From JAAFHS01 sp046049665 (GTDB lineage: Bacteria > Pseudomonadota > Alphaproteobacteria > Rhodobacterales > Rhodobacteraceae), in assembly GCA_046049665.1 (NCBI GenBank), contig JBJOQW010000192.1:1-15409 (forward strand): 15,409 nucleotides of DNA. Reading direction: 5' to 3'. Both the position numbers and the translations under genes were made by a program. The first letter of the stretch is position 1; the number at the start of each line of letters is the position of its first letter. Shown one piece after another: positions 7,729-15,107 of this stretch. Under the pieces are notes generated by a model, which ran no database searches, had not been told where the DNA came from, and saw only the letters and a program-made list of their open reading frames with translations.

Positions 7729-8042
7729 TCAGAAATCTACTATGTGCTTTGCCAGTTCCCCCCTGCAACAGGCCCAGACCGGCGCCCGCGCCATAGCGCT
7801 GTTGATGAATGGGCTGGCCCTTCAGGTCAGACCGGATCTGCTCATCCGGACACGCTTCGAATAAGCTGTTCTCGAGGCCGTGCCGCAGGCTTTACCCCGA
7901 ATGCGCGTCTGGCGGCAGCCAGCCGCCGTTCCGCAGAACCCTGTTCAGGGTTGCCGCAAAGACGCGCTGTCCCTGTTGCGCGGAAATCCATCAGGGACGT
8001 GCCGAAAGGCCTACGGGCTGACCCGGCAAAGGGAATAATGTG
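7729..8042 (-). pseudogene. Tyrosine integrase C-terminal remnant, frameshifted
   Basis: Reading away from the tRNA, three frames join into the end of a phage-type tyrosine recombinase. First frame: about 8042-7892, HIIPFAGSARRPFGTSLMDF, then GSAERRLAAARRAFGV. Second frame, offset by one base, from 7891: SLRHGLENSLFEAC...RSDLKGQPIHQQRYGAGAGL, which fits the catalytic SLRH and nucleophile-tyrosine region of Rhodobacterales integrases without a gap. Third frame, after a run of six G (7763-7758 on this strand): GELAKHIVDF and a stop at 7731-7729, as expected for the family's C-terminus. The usual GH before the tyrosine is GQ. The N-terminal domains are missing, leaving only about 100 of the usual 350-450 residues. 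It lies on the 3' side of the tRNA and on the same strand, the standard place for an island integrase. No active protein is expected. Confidence 0.7.
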
Positions 8043-8123
8043 TAAGTGATCTGTCTTCAGAGAGGGATTCACCGGCTCGATGCTGATACGCGCCGTCTGA
8101 TGTGCAATGTTACGTTGCGACCG

Positions 8124-8213
8124 TGGCGGAGGAGGTGGGATTCGAACCCACGGTAGAGTTGCCCCTACGTCGGTTTTCAAGACCGGTGCGTTAAACCACT
8201 CCGCCACTCCTCC
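8124..8213 (-). tRNA. tRNA-Ser (anticodon TGA)
   Basis: A 90-nt class II tRNA on the minus strand. The acceptor arms GGAGGAG (8213-8207) and CTCCTCC (8134-8128) pair fully, followed by G73 and an encoded CCA (8126-8124). The anticodon loop reads CTTGAAA (anticodon TGA), there is a long variable arm, and the T-arm contains GGTTCGAATCC. It reads UCA-type serine codons. It stands at the junction between the housekeeping block and the integrase/RTX region and is a likely integration site. Confidence 0.97.
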
Positions 8214-8225
8214 GACGGGTAACGC

Positions 8226-8252
8226 AGTATCGGGCAGTGCGGGCTGATGCAA
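8226..8252 (-). promoter_or_regulatory. Candidate tRNA-Ser promoter
   Basis: On the minus strand TTGCAT (8252-8247), a 15-nt spacer, and GATACT (8231-8226) lie 12 nt before the tRNA 5' end. Position and -10 are good; the spacer is slightly short. Confidence 0.4.
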
Positions 8253-8452
8253 GGGGGGGCTTGGGGCATTTGAGTCCTATTCATCACGCCACACTGGGGA
8301 AAATCGCAATCGCGTGAGGCTACCCTTCCCACTGGGCCGACGTCCCGGTATATTGCGGCCAAACCGGACGGTGGCATCTGCCCTGTACCGGAGCAAGCAG
8401 TGACAAAGCGTGGCAGCATACAGACCGCGCAGGGCAAAAGGGGCGATTGACA

Positions 8453-9433
8453 ATGGCGGTTCTTGCAATCCGGCATCTCGGGCTTTTGGCAATATCGGCG
8501 GCGGGGCTTTCTGCCTGCGTGGCGGGTGGCGAAAACGCACCGGGCAGTGCCAATCCGATCACGGGCGACGCAATCGAAGCCAGCGCCATTGAAGGCAGCC
8601 CGATCGCAGCAGAAGCCCTGCCCGATGCTGCCGAACCCGCCACCGAAGTCACCGAAGCAGCTGCGCCCGAGGTGGCAACAGGGGCCATCGTGGCACCGAC
8701 ACGCACATCGCGCAGCACCCGACTGGTCGACCGCGATGTCGAAGCACCAGACGTGTTCCAGACCACGGATAGCGCATTGTGGGATGGCCGACCTTCGCTT
8801 GGCGGCGTTTGGGTGGCCTCACCTGATGCGACCGACCCAGAGCGTGTCATCCTGCGCAATCCGGCCAATGGGTCCTTTGTTATCGGGGCGTTGTTCCGGC
8901 GCGAACGCGACAATCCGGGTCCTAAACTGCAGATTTCGTCTGACGCGGCCGAGGCGCTTGGCGTGCTGGCAGGACAGCCCGTGCAGATCAGCGTCACAGC
9001 CCTGCGCCGTGAAGAAGCGCCCGAGCCTGCTCCATCGGTGCGGGCACCCGTGCTGGACACAGCCGAACAGCTTGACCCCGCCACCAACACCGATGACATC
9101 GCGGCAGGGGCAGCAGCCGCCATTGACCGCACCGCCGCCACAGCCACGGCAACCGCCCCGGCCGCAGCCCCTACCCCGGAACCTGCCGCCCCCCCGCCCG
9201 CTGCGGCAGCGGGCGATGTGCGCATTCAAGTTGGCATCTTCAGCGTCGAGGCCAACGCAAAGCGTGCCGCTGATACGCTGTCAGCCGCCGGTGTTGCCGC
9301 GACCATCCGCAAGGACACAAGCCAGGGCAAGGATTTCTGGAGTGTCGTTGCCTCTGGTTCGGGCAACCGGAATGCGCTGTTGCAAAAGGTCAAGGGCGCA
9401 GGCTTTGCCGACGCCTATCTGCTATCCCGTTAA
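8453..9433 (+). CDS. SPOR-domain lipoprotein with RlpA-like middle region
   Basis: A 326-residue envelope protein. A lipoprotein signal ends in LSAC with Cys22, so lipid anchoring is expected. Residues about 85-190 resemble the second half of the RlpA double-psi barrel (RVILRNPANGSFVIGALF, then SSDAAEALGVLAGQPVQISV, cf. VRVTNLENGR and AAAEALG in RlpA). The RlpA DRGPF stretch is changed to RRERDNPGP, so lytic transglycosylase activity is doubtful. An Ala/Pro linker (about 215-248) leads to a C-terminal SPOR domain (about 250-326, IQVGIFSVEANAKRAADTL), which binds denuded septal peptidoglycan. ATG 8453 is preferred over an in-frame TTG at 8447 because GGGG lies 9 nt before the ATG. The D,D-carboxypeptidase gene follows after 17 nt, supporting a shared role in cell-wall remodelling. 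The 240 bp upstream hold no other gene. Confidence 0.85.
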   Translation: MAVLAIRHLGLLAISAAGLSACVAGGENAPGSANPITGDAIEASAIEGSPIAAEALPDAAEPATEVTEAAAPEVATGAIVAPTRTSRSTRLVDRDVEAPDVFQTTDSALWDGRPSLGGVWVASPDATDPERVILRNPANGSFVIGALFRRERDNPGPKLQISSDAAEALGVLAGQPVQISVTALRREEAPEPAPSVRAPVLDTAEQLDPATNTDDIAAGAAAAIDRTAATATATAPAAAPTPEPAAPPPAAAAGDVRIQVGIFSVEANAKRAADTLSAAGVAATIRKDTSQGKDFWSVVASGSGNRNALLQKVKGAGFADAYLLSR

Positions 9434-9450
9434 GCCCGGAAAGGACTGTC

Positions 9451-10650
9451 ATGTCTGCCATGCCCCGTGCCTTGTTTCAGCGGTTCTGTGCCCTGGTGGT
9501 TGCCCTGGTTCTGGTTGCGCCTGCAGCCCGCGCCTTTGATACAACCGCGACTGCGGCATGGGTTTATGATGTTTCAACCCAGACCGTGTTGATGGACAAG
9601 AACGCTGATCAGCCCTTGCCACCGGCATCAATGTCCAAGCTGATGACAATCAACATGCTGTTTGAGGCATTGGCCGATGGCCGCGTGACCATGGATACGA
9701 CCTTTGCCGTTTCTGCGCGCGCCAAGGCGATGGGTGGATCGACCATGTTTCTGAACGAAACAGACCGCCCCACGGTGCGCGATCTGATCCATGGCATGAT
9801 CGTCAATTCCGGCAATGATGCCTGTGTCGTGGTGGCAGAAGGTCTGTCCGGATCGGAAGAGGCCTTTGCCGCACAGATGACGGAACGCGCGCGCGCGCTT
9901 GGCATGATGAATTCGAATTTCGTCAATGCATCAGGCTGGCCAGCAGCGGGCCATGCCATGAGCATGAAAGACCTGGGCATTCTTGCACGTCGCCTGATCG
10001 AGGAATTCCCCGAATATTATCCGATCTTTGCTGAAACCACCTTCAACTATCAGGACCGTGCGCCAGCCAATGCAACCAACCGGAACCCATTGCTGCGGTT
10101 GAATTTCGGTGCCGGCGGGCCGGTGTCAGACGGGTTGAAGACGGGCCATACGTCCGAAGCCGGTTACGGGCTTGTCGGGTCAGCCTATCAGGGAAACCGC
10201 CGAGTGATCTTTGTCATCACCGGACTTGCAAGCGAACAGGCACGGGCCGAGGAATCTGAAAAGATTGTCAGCTGGGCCTTCCGGCAATTTGCCGAAAAGA
10301 CTTTGGTGACAGCGGGCACGCAGGTAGCAAAGGCCGAGGTCTGGCTGGGCGATGCGGCCACGGTGGGCCTGGTGCCAGCATCAGATGCCACGTTTCTGGT
10401 GCCCGCATCGGTGCAGGAGCAGGTCACAGCCGAGGTGCTGTACAGCGGGCCGATTGCGGCCCCCATCGCCAAGGGCGACCAGATTGCTGAACTTGTGATC
10501 CATATCCCGGGGCTGGAAGATGCCCGCGTGCCCCTGATTGCGGAAACCGATGTTGGCAAGGCGGGCTTTGTCGCCCGTGTCAGCAAGGCCGGGCAGATCC
10601 TGTGGCAACGTTATGTCGCCCCGGCAGATCCCGCGGCTGACGCCAGCTGA
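9451..10650 (+). CDS. D-alanyl-D-alanine carboxypeptidase (peptidase S11, PBP5/6 family)
   Basis: A 399-residue penicillin-binding protein that removes the terminal D-Ala from peptidoglycan pentapeptides in the periplasm. A signal peptide ends near ARA-FD (residue 28). All three active-site motifs are present: SMSK (Ser60, Lys63), SGN (120-122) and KTG (229-231). The C-terminal part (about 285-390) fits the beta-sheet PBP5 C-terminal domain. GGAAAGGA lies about 6 nt before the ATG. The TGA stop is directly followed by the tmk ATG with no gap. Length and motifs are normal for the family. Confidence 0.95.
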   Translation: MSAMPRALFQRFCALVVALVLVAPAARAFDTTATAAWVYDVSTQTVLMDKNADQPLPPASMSKLMTINMLFEALADGRVTMDTTFAVSARAKAMGGSTMFLNETDRPTVRDLIHGMIVNSGNDACVVVAEGLSGSEEAFAAQMTERARALGMMNSNFVNASGWPAAGHAMSMKDLGILARRLIEEFPEYYPIFAETTFNYQDRAPANATNRNPLLRLNFGAGGPVSDGLKTGHTSEAGYGLVGSAYQGNRRVIFVITGLASEQARAEESEKIVSWAFRQFAEKTLVTAGTQVAKAEVWLGDAATVGLVPASDATFLVPASVQEQVTAEVLYSGPIAAPIAKGDQIAELVIHIPGLEDARVPLIAETDVGKAGFVARVSKAGQILWQRYVAPADPAADAS

Positions 10651-11271
10651 ATGCAAGGGCGTTTCATCAGCTTTGAAGGCATTGACGGGTCTGGCAAATC
10701 CACGCAGGCACGCCTGCTCGCCGATGCGTTGCGCGCTGATGGCCATACCGTCACACTTACGCGTGAACCGGGTGGCAGCACGGGGGCCGAGGAAATTCGC
10801 CGTCTGGTGCTGGAAGGTGATCCTGACCGCTGGTCGGCGGAAACCGAGATTCTGCTGTTTACCGCCGCCCGCCGTGACCATCTGGAAAAGACCATCCGCC
10901 CCGCCCTTGCCCGCGGCGAGGTCGTGATCACCGACCGTTTTGCCGACAGCACGCGCATCTTTCAGGGCATCACACGTGGCGACCTCAGCGGCACCGTCAA
11001 CACGTTACATGACCTGATGATCGGCACCGAACCGGACCTGACCATCCTGATCGACATTGACCCCGCCGTTGGCCTTGCCCGCGCCACTGCCCGCGCTGGA
11101 ACCGAAATGCGGTTTGAGGATTTCGGTCTGGATTTCCAGACCAAGGCCCGCGCGGGCTTCCTTGCCCTTGCCGCACGCCACCCGCGCTTTGCCATCATCG
11201 ACGGCGCGCGCGATCCGGACATCGTGGCGCAAGACGTGCGCGCCGCCTGCCATGCCCAATCCAATGTCTGA
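10651..11271 (+). CDS. tmk: Thymidylate kinase (dTMP kinase)
   Basis: A 206-residue cytoplasmic enzyme that phosphorylates dTMP to dTDP for DNA synthesis. The P-loop is GIDGSGKST (10-18). The dTMP-binding DR motif is TDRFADS (94-100), with Phe where Tyr is common, and a REPGG loop (38-42) is present. The segment RAGTEMRFEDFG takes the place of the LID region. Its ATG touches the carboxypeptidase stop (TGAATG) and no strong ribosome-binding site is seen, so translational coupling is likely. The 3' end overlaps holB. The tmk-holB-TatD order is the same as tmk-holB-ycfH in E. coli. Confidence 0.97.
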   Translation: MQGRFISFEGIDGSGKSTQARLLADALRADGHTVTLTREPGGSTGAEEIRRLVLEGDPDRWSAETEILLFTAARRDHLEKTIRPALARGEVVITDRFADSTRIFQGITRGDLSGTVNTLHDLMIGTEPDLTILIDIDPAVGLARATARAGTEMRFEDFGLDFQTKARAGFLALAARHPRFAIIDGARDPDIVAQDVRAACHAQSNV

Positions 11272-12391
11272 CAGCCTGCCCGAACCTGACCGCATCAGCG
11301 GTGCCCCCCACCCCCGCGAAACCCCGCAGCTTTACGGCCAGACCCGCGCCGAGGCCGCCTTTCTGGAAGCCTTCAACACCGGCCGTCTGCACCATGGCTG
11401 GCTGCTCACCGGCCCCCGCGGTGTGGGAAAGGCCACGCTGGCATGGCGCATTGCGCGGTTTCTGCTGACCTTGCCCGATGATGATGGCGGCCTGTTTGGT
11501 GCCCCGCCCCCCCCCACCACGCTTGATACACCCGCCGACACGCCCACCGCGCGTCGCCTGTTGCAACTGGCCGATCCGCGCCTGTTCCTGCTGCGCCGTG
11601 GCGCGAATGACAAGGACACCGCGCTGATGACGGTCATCAGCGTGGATGAAGTGCGCAAGATGAAGTCGTTCTTCGCCCTGTCTGCCGCCGATGGTGGCCG
11701 CCGCGTGGCCATTATCGACAGCGCAGATGACATGAACACCTCTGCCGCCAATGCCCTGCTGAAACTGCTGGAAGAACCCCCTGCCGGGGCCACCTTCCTT
11801 GTCATCAGCCATCAGCCGCAGGGCCTGCTGCCCACCATCCGCTCGCGTTGCCGCGAATTGCGCCTTGCGCCGCTTGACCCTGCCGCCCTGTCTGATGCCC
11901 TGACACTGGCCGGGGGCGATGTTGATCCAGCTGATGCCCCTGCCCTTGCAGAACTGGCCGGCGGTTCCGTGGGTGAGGCGTTTCGCCTGACCAATCTTGA
12001 CGGCCTGCAAACCTATCAGACCATCACCGCGCTGATGGAAACCCTGCCCCGCATGGACCGCCAAAAGGCCATTGCACTGGCCGAATCCACGACCGGAAAG
12101 GGCAATGAGGCGGCGTTTGATCTGACACTTACCCTGATTGACCTTTTCCTTGCCCGCCTTGCCCGCACCGGGGCCACGGGCCAGACCCCGCCCCCCGCCG
12201 CCAAGGGCGAGGCCGCCACGCTGGCCCGCCTGTCACCCAGCCCGCACCATGCCCGCGCCTGGGCGGAACTGGCCCAGACGCTGGGCATTCGCGCCCGCCG
12301 CGGCCGCGCCGTGAACCTTGACCCCGCCGCCCTTCTGTTGGATACGCTTCTGAAGATTGATGCGATGGCCGCCAGCCTGCCAAGGGGGTAA
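11264..12391 (+). CDS. holB: DNA polymerase III subunit delta' (clamp loader)
   Basis: A 375-residue AAA+ subunit of the clamp loader that places the sliding clamp on DNA. Walker A-like GPRGVGKAT (50-58), the sensor region RRVAIIDSADDMNTSAANAL followed by KLLEEPP, and the SRC motif (IRSRCRELRL) identify the family. The zinc-module cysteines of E. coli delta' are absent; that region is an Ala/Pro-rich stretch. ATG 11264 is chosen because it gives an 8-nt overlap with the tmk stop; ATG 11252, in the same frame, would add four residues. TatD follows after 12 nt. Confidence 0.93.
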   Translation: MSDSLPEPDRISGAPHPRETPQLYGQTRAEAAFLEAFNTGRLHHGWLLTGPRGVGKATLAWRIARFLLTLPDDDGGLFGAPPPPTTLDTPADTPTARRLLQLADPRLFLLRRGANDKDTALMTVISVDEVRKMKSFFALSAADGGRRVAIIDSADDMNTSAANALLKLLEEPPAGATFLVISHQPQGLLPTIRSRCRELRLAPLDPAALSDALTLAGGDVDPADAPALAELAGGSVGEAFRLTNLDGLQTYQTITALMETLPRMDRQKAIALAESTTGKGNEAAFDLTLTLIDLFLARLARTGATGQTPPPAAKGEAATLARLSPSPHHARAWAELAQTLGIRARRGRAVNLDPAALLLDTLLKIDAMAASLPRG

Positions 12392-12403
12392 AGGATCGTG
12401 ACC

Positions 12404-13216
12404 ATGCCCCCCGATGCGCCCTTCGAACTTGTCGACAGCCACTGCCACCTCGACTTCCCCGATTTTGATGCCGAACGCGCCGATGTGATCGCCCGCGCCC
12501 ATGCTGCAGGCATCTCCCGCATGGTCACCATCTGCACCCGCCTGCGCCACCTTCCCCGCGTGCAGGCCATTGCCGAGGCACATGCGGGCGTGTTTTTCGC
12601 CGCTGGCACCCACCCGATGAGTGCCGCCGAAGAACCCCTTGTCAGCGTTGATGATCTGGTCGCCCTAGCAGGCCACCCGAAATGCGTGGGCATTGGTGAA
12701 ACCGGCCTTGATTACCACTATACCGCCGACAGCAAGGCCATCCAGCAGACCAGCCTAAGCGTCCATATTCAGGCCGCACAGGCCACGGGCCTGCCCCTGA
12801 TCATCCACGCGCGCGACGCCGATGATGATATGGCCCGCATCCTGACACATCACTTCAAGATCGCCCCCTATCCCTGCGTCATGCATTGCTTTTCTTCCGG
12901 TGAAGCACTGGCCAAGGCCGCACTTGAGCTGGGCTTTTACCTGTCGATGTCCGGTATTGCCGCCTTCCCAAAAAGCGCCGATCTGCGCGCCATCTTTGCA
13001 GCCGCGCCGGTGACCCAGATCCTGCTGGAAACCGACAGCCCCTATCTTGCCCCGCCCCCCCACCGGGGCCGCCGCAATGAACCCGCCTATACCGCCTTCA
13101 CCGCCAAGGCTGGTGCCGCGATCTTTGGCATGTCCGAGGCCGCCTTTGCCGCCCAGACCACCGCCAACTTTGACCGCCTGTTCACCCGCGCCAAAGTAGC
13201 CGCGCCATGCCCCTGA
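12404..13216 (+). CDS. ycfH: TatD-family metal-dependent hydrolase / deoxyribonuclease
   Basis: A 270-residue TIM-barrel metal hydrolase; relatives act as 3'-5' DNA exonucleases in repair. Metal ligands are all present: DSHCHLD (His13, His15), GETGLDY (Glu99), IIHARD (His135), MHCFS (His161) and ETDSPYLAP (Asp211). ATG 12404 is preferred over GTG 12398 because AAGGA lies 8 nt before the ATG but only 2 nt before the GTG. The position after tmk-holB matches ycfH. The 3' end overlaps the next gene by 10 nt. Confidence 0.95.
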   Translation: MPPDAPFELVDSHCHLDFPDFDAERADVIARAHAAGISRMVTICTRLRHLPRVQAIAEAHAGVFFAAGTHPMSAAEEPLVSVDDLVALAGHPKCVGIGETGLDYHYTADSKAIQQTSLSVHIQAAQATGLPLIIHARDADDDMARILTHHFKIAPYPCVMHCFSSGEALAKAALELGFYLSMSGIAAFPKSADLRAIFAAAPVTQILLETDSPYLAPPPHRGRRNEPAYTAFTAKAGAAIFGMSEAAFAAQTTANFDRLFTRAKVAAPCP

Positions 13217-14001
13217 CCTTTACCATCCTTGGCTGCGGATCATCCGGCGGCGTGCCCCGCCTTGGCGGAGACTGGGGTGATTGTGACCCCACCAACCCAA
13301 AGAACCGCCGCAGCCGCTGTTCCATGCTGGTTGAACGCACGGGCGAGAACGGCACCACCCGCGTGCTGATCGACACCTCACCCGACATGCGCGCGCAACT
13401 GCTCGATGCCGGTGTCGGCACGCTGGATGCCGTGGTCTACACCCACAGCCATGCCGACCACATGCACGGCATTGATGACCTGCGCCAGATCGTCTTCAAC
13501 ATGCGCAACCGCATTGCCGTCTGGGCCGATGGCCCCACACAAGAGGCGTTGCTGGCGCGGTTCGGCTATGCCTTCATCCAACCCGCAGGCAGCCCCTACC
13601 CCCCCATTCTGGACCTGCACACCATCAGCGGCCCCGTGCATGTGCACGGTGCCGGGGGTGAGGTAACCCTGACCCCGTTCCGCGCCGAACATGGCAGCAT
13701 GGATGCCTTGGGCTTTCGTATCGGCCCCCTGGCCTATCTGCCCGATGTCGTTGAGATCCCGTCAGAAAGCTGGCAGCACCTTGCCAACCTTGATTGCTGG
13801 GTGCTTGATGCCCTGCGCCGCAAGCCGCACCCCACGCATGCGCATCTGGCCCTGTCGCTGGAATGGATCGCCCGCGCCGCACCCAGCCGCGCCGTGCTGA
13901 CCAATATGCATATCGACCTTGATTATGCCACGCTGACAGCCGAACTGCCGCCCCATGTCACCCCCGCCTTTGACGGGATGCAGATCAGCTACCCCGATTG
14001 A
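13207..14001 (+). CDS. Metallo-beta-lactamase-fold hydrolase, PhnP-like
   Basis: A 264-residue cytoplasmic enzyme. The metal-binding motif THSHADH (His80, His82, Asp84, His85), the start TILGCGSSGGVPR, the AYLPDV segment and the late TNMHIDLDY histidine are typical of PhnP-type cyclic phosphodiesterases. The real substrate cannot be told from sequence: PhnP acts in phosphonate breakdown, but no phn genes are near and this gene is in a tmk-holB-TatD operon. It overlaps TatD by 10 nt and the next gene by 4 nt. CDP...NRRSRCSML shows the extra Cys-containing N-terminal segment of PhnP relatives. Confidence 0.9.
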   Translation: MPLTFTILGCGSSGGVPRLGGDWGDCDPTNPKNRRSRCSMLVERTGENGTTRVLIDTSPDMRAQLLDAGVGTLDAVVYTHSHADHMHGIDDLRQIVFNMRNRIAVWADGPTQEALLARFGYAFIQPAGSPYPPILDLHTISGPVHVHGAGGEVTLTPFRAEHGSMDALGFRIGPLAYLPDVVEIPSESWQHLANLDCWVLDALRRKPHPTHAHLALSLEWIARAAPSRAVLTNMHIDLDYATLTAELPPHVTPAFDGMQISYPD

Positions 14002-14936
14002 CAGCTCTGCTTGACGTCATCCTGCCCGTCTTTCTGGTCATCAGCTTTGGCTATGTCGTGGCGCGCGCGCATTGGATGGATGACAGTGCCATCGACGGCA
14101 TCATGCGCTATGCCCAGAACTTTGCCGCGCCCGTGCTGCTGTTCAAATCCGTGGCCGCCCTTGATCTGAGTCTTGCCTACAACCCCGGTCTGATGCTGTC
14201 TTTCTACCTTGCCGCTTTTGCGTCATTTGGTTTGGGCGTCACCGGCGCACGGCTCATCTTTCACCGCCCGGCCGCCGATTGCGTGGCCATCGGCTTTGCC
14301 TGCCTGTTTTCCAATTCACTACTGCTGGGTGTGCCCATTACCGAACGCGCCTACGGCACGGATGCCTTGGCGGGAAATTTCGCCATCATATCAATCCACT
14401 CACCGCTGTTCTATGGCGCCGGTATTACCTGCATGGAACTGGTCCGCGCGCGCGGCCTTGGCCTTTCGAAGGCAGCTTTGGGTCACAAGGTCGGCCGCGC
14501 AATTGTGACCCAACCCCTGGTCATCGGCATCATCACGGGCTTTGTCGTGAACCTGTCCGGCCTGCCCTTCCCTGCTGTCGCACAATCTGCCGTCGACATG
14601 GTGGCTGGCTCTGCCATCCCTGCTGCCCTGTTTGGCCTTGGCGGCGTGTTGATCCGCTATCGCACCGAAGGTGACCGTTCTACGATTGCGATGATCTGCG
14701 GCTGTAGCTTGTTGCTGCACCCGGGGCTGGCGTACATCCTTGGGCGCTTTGTGTTTGATCTGGAGGCACCCGCCCTGCGATCCGCCGTGATGACGGCCTG
14801 CATGGCACCCGGGATCAACGCCTATGTTTTTGCAAACCTTTACGGTGTGGCCAAACGCGTCAATGCATCCGCTGTGCTGGTGGGTACAGCACTGTCAATC
14901 CTGACCATCTGGGGGTGGTTGCAGGTCCTGCCGTGA
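13998..14936 (+). CDS. AEC-family (auxin efflux carrier) permease
   Basis: A 312-residue inner-membrane transporter of the AEC family. About ten hydrophobic segments are visible, opening with LDVILPVFLVISFGYVVAR and closing with SAVLVGTALSILTIWGWL. Conserved family features include FAAPVLLFKS near residue 42, FSNSLLLGVPI, and the glycine-rich APGINAYVFA late segment. The substrate is unknown; characterised bacterial relatives carry organic acids. The start is TTG 13998, overlapping the previous stop by 4 nt (TTGA). The next ATG is about 27 codons on and would remove the first membrane helix, so the TTG is well supported. It is the last gene of the plus-strand chain. Confidence 0.92.
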   Translation: MTALLDVILPVFLVISFGYVVARAHWMDDSAIDGIMRYAQNFAAPVLLFKSVAALDLSLAYNPGLMLSFYLAAFASFGLGVTGARLIFHRPAADCVAIGFACLFSNSLLLGVPITERAYGTDALAGNFAIISIHSPLFYGAGITCMELVRARGLGLSKAALGHKVGRAIVTQPLVIGIITGFVVNLSGLPFPAVAQSAVDMVAGSAIPAALFGLGGVLIRYRTEGDRSTIAMICGCSLLLHPGLAYILGRFVFDLEAPALRSAVMTACMAPGINAYVFANLYGVAKRVNASAVLVGTALSILTIWGWLQVLP

Positions 14937-14981
14937 ACCAATTGCTCTTCGGCGCTTTGGCAGGCGATCATCGCAAACCAC

Positions 14982-15100
14982 GCGAAGACAGCCGTCCAGG
15001 CTGGATGAGCACCCCGCAAGAAAGCGCAACGCGCAAAAACCAGCGTTCTTCCATGCACCTCGGGCATTCATAGCGAAGACAGCCGTCAGGCTGGATGAGC
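14982..15100. repeat. Pair of near-identical short direct repeats in a convergent intergenic region
   Basis: Copy 1 is 14982-15010 (29 nt) and copy 2 is 15073-15100 (28 nt). They begin GCGAAGACAGCCGTC and end GGCTGGATGAGC and differ by one inserted C. Each holds a 5-bp stem, CAGCC/GGCTG, around a 4-5 nt loop. They lie 91 nt apart between the permease and the convergent ABC gene. They may act as bidirectional terminators or belong to a dispersed repeat family; no T-run was seen. Confidence 0.7.
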
Positions 15101-15107
15101 GCGCCTT

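Noticed and set aside
7780..8040. The structured gap as a known RNA (tmRNA, RNase P RNA, SRP RNA or 6S RNA)
   Set aside because: No tag-peptide frame, no RNase P or SRP core consensus and no 6S-like open bubble were seen; the integrase remnant explains the sequence better.
7657..8049. A 130-codon plus-strand frame in the tRNA-acyltransferase gap
   Set aside because: It is antisense to the integrase remnant and has no recognisable domain or ribosome-binding site.
7842..8252. A 136-codon minus-strand frame containing VGGVAEWFNAPVLKT
   Set aside because: It reads through the whole tRNA-Ser; that peptide is the usual false translation of a serine tRNA. Its far end is counted as part of the integrase remnant.
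8320..9225. A 301-codon minus-strand frame of Ala/Ser/Gly-rich sequence, and other long antisense frames (e.g. 11195-12064, 12016-12693)
   Set aside because: These are opposite to clear genes (SPOR lipoprotein, holB, TatD) with low-complexity composition typical of high-GC shadows.
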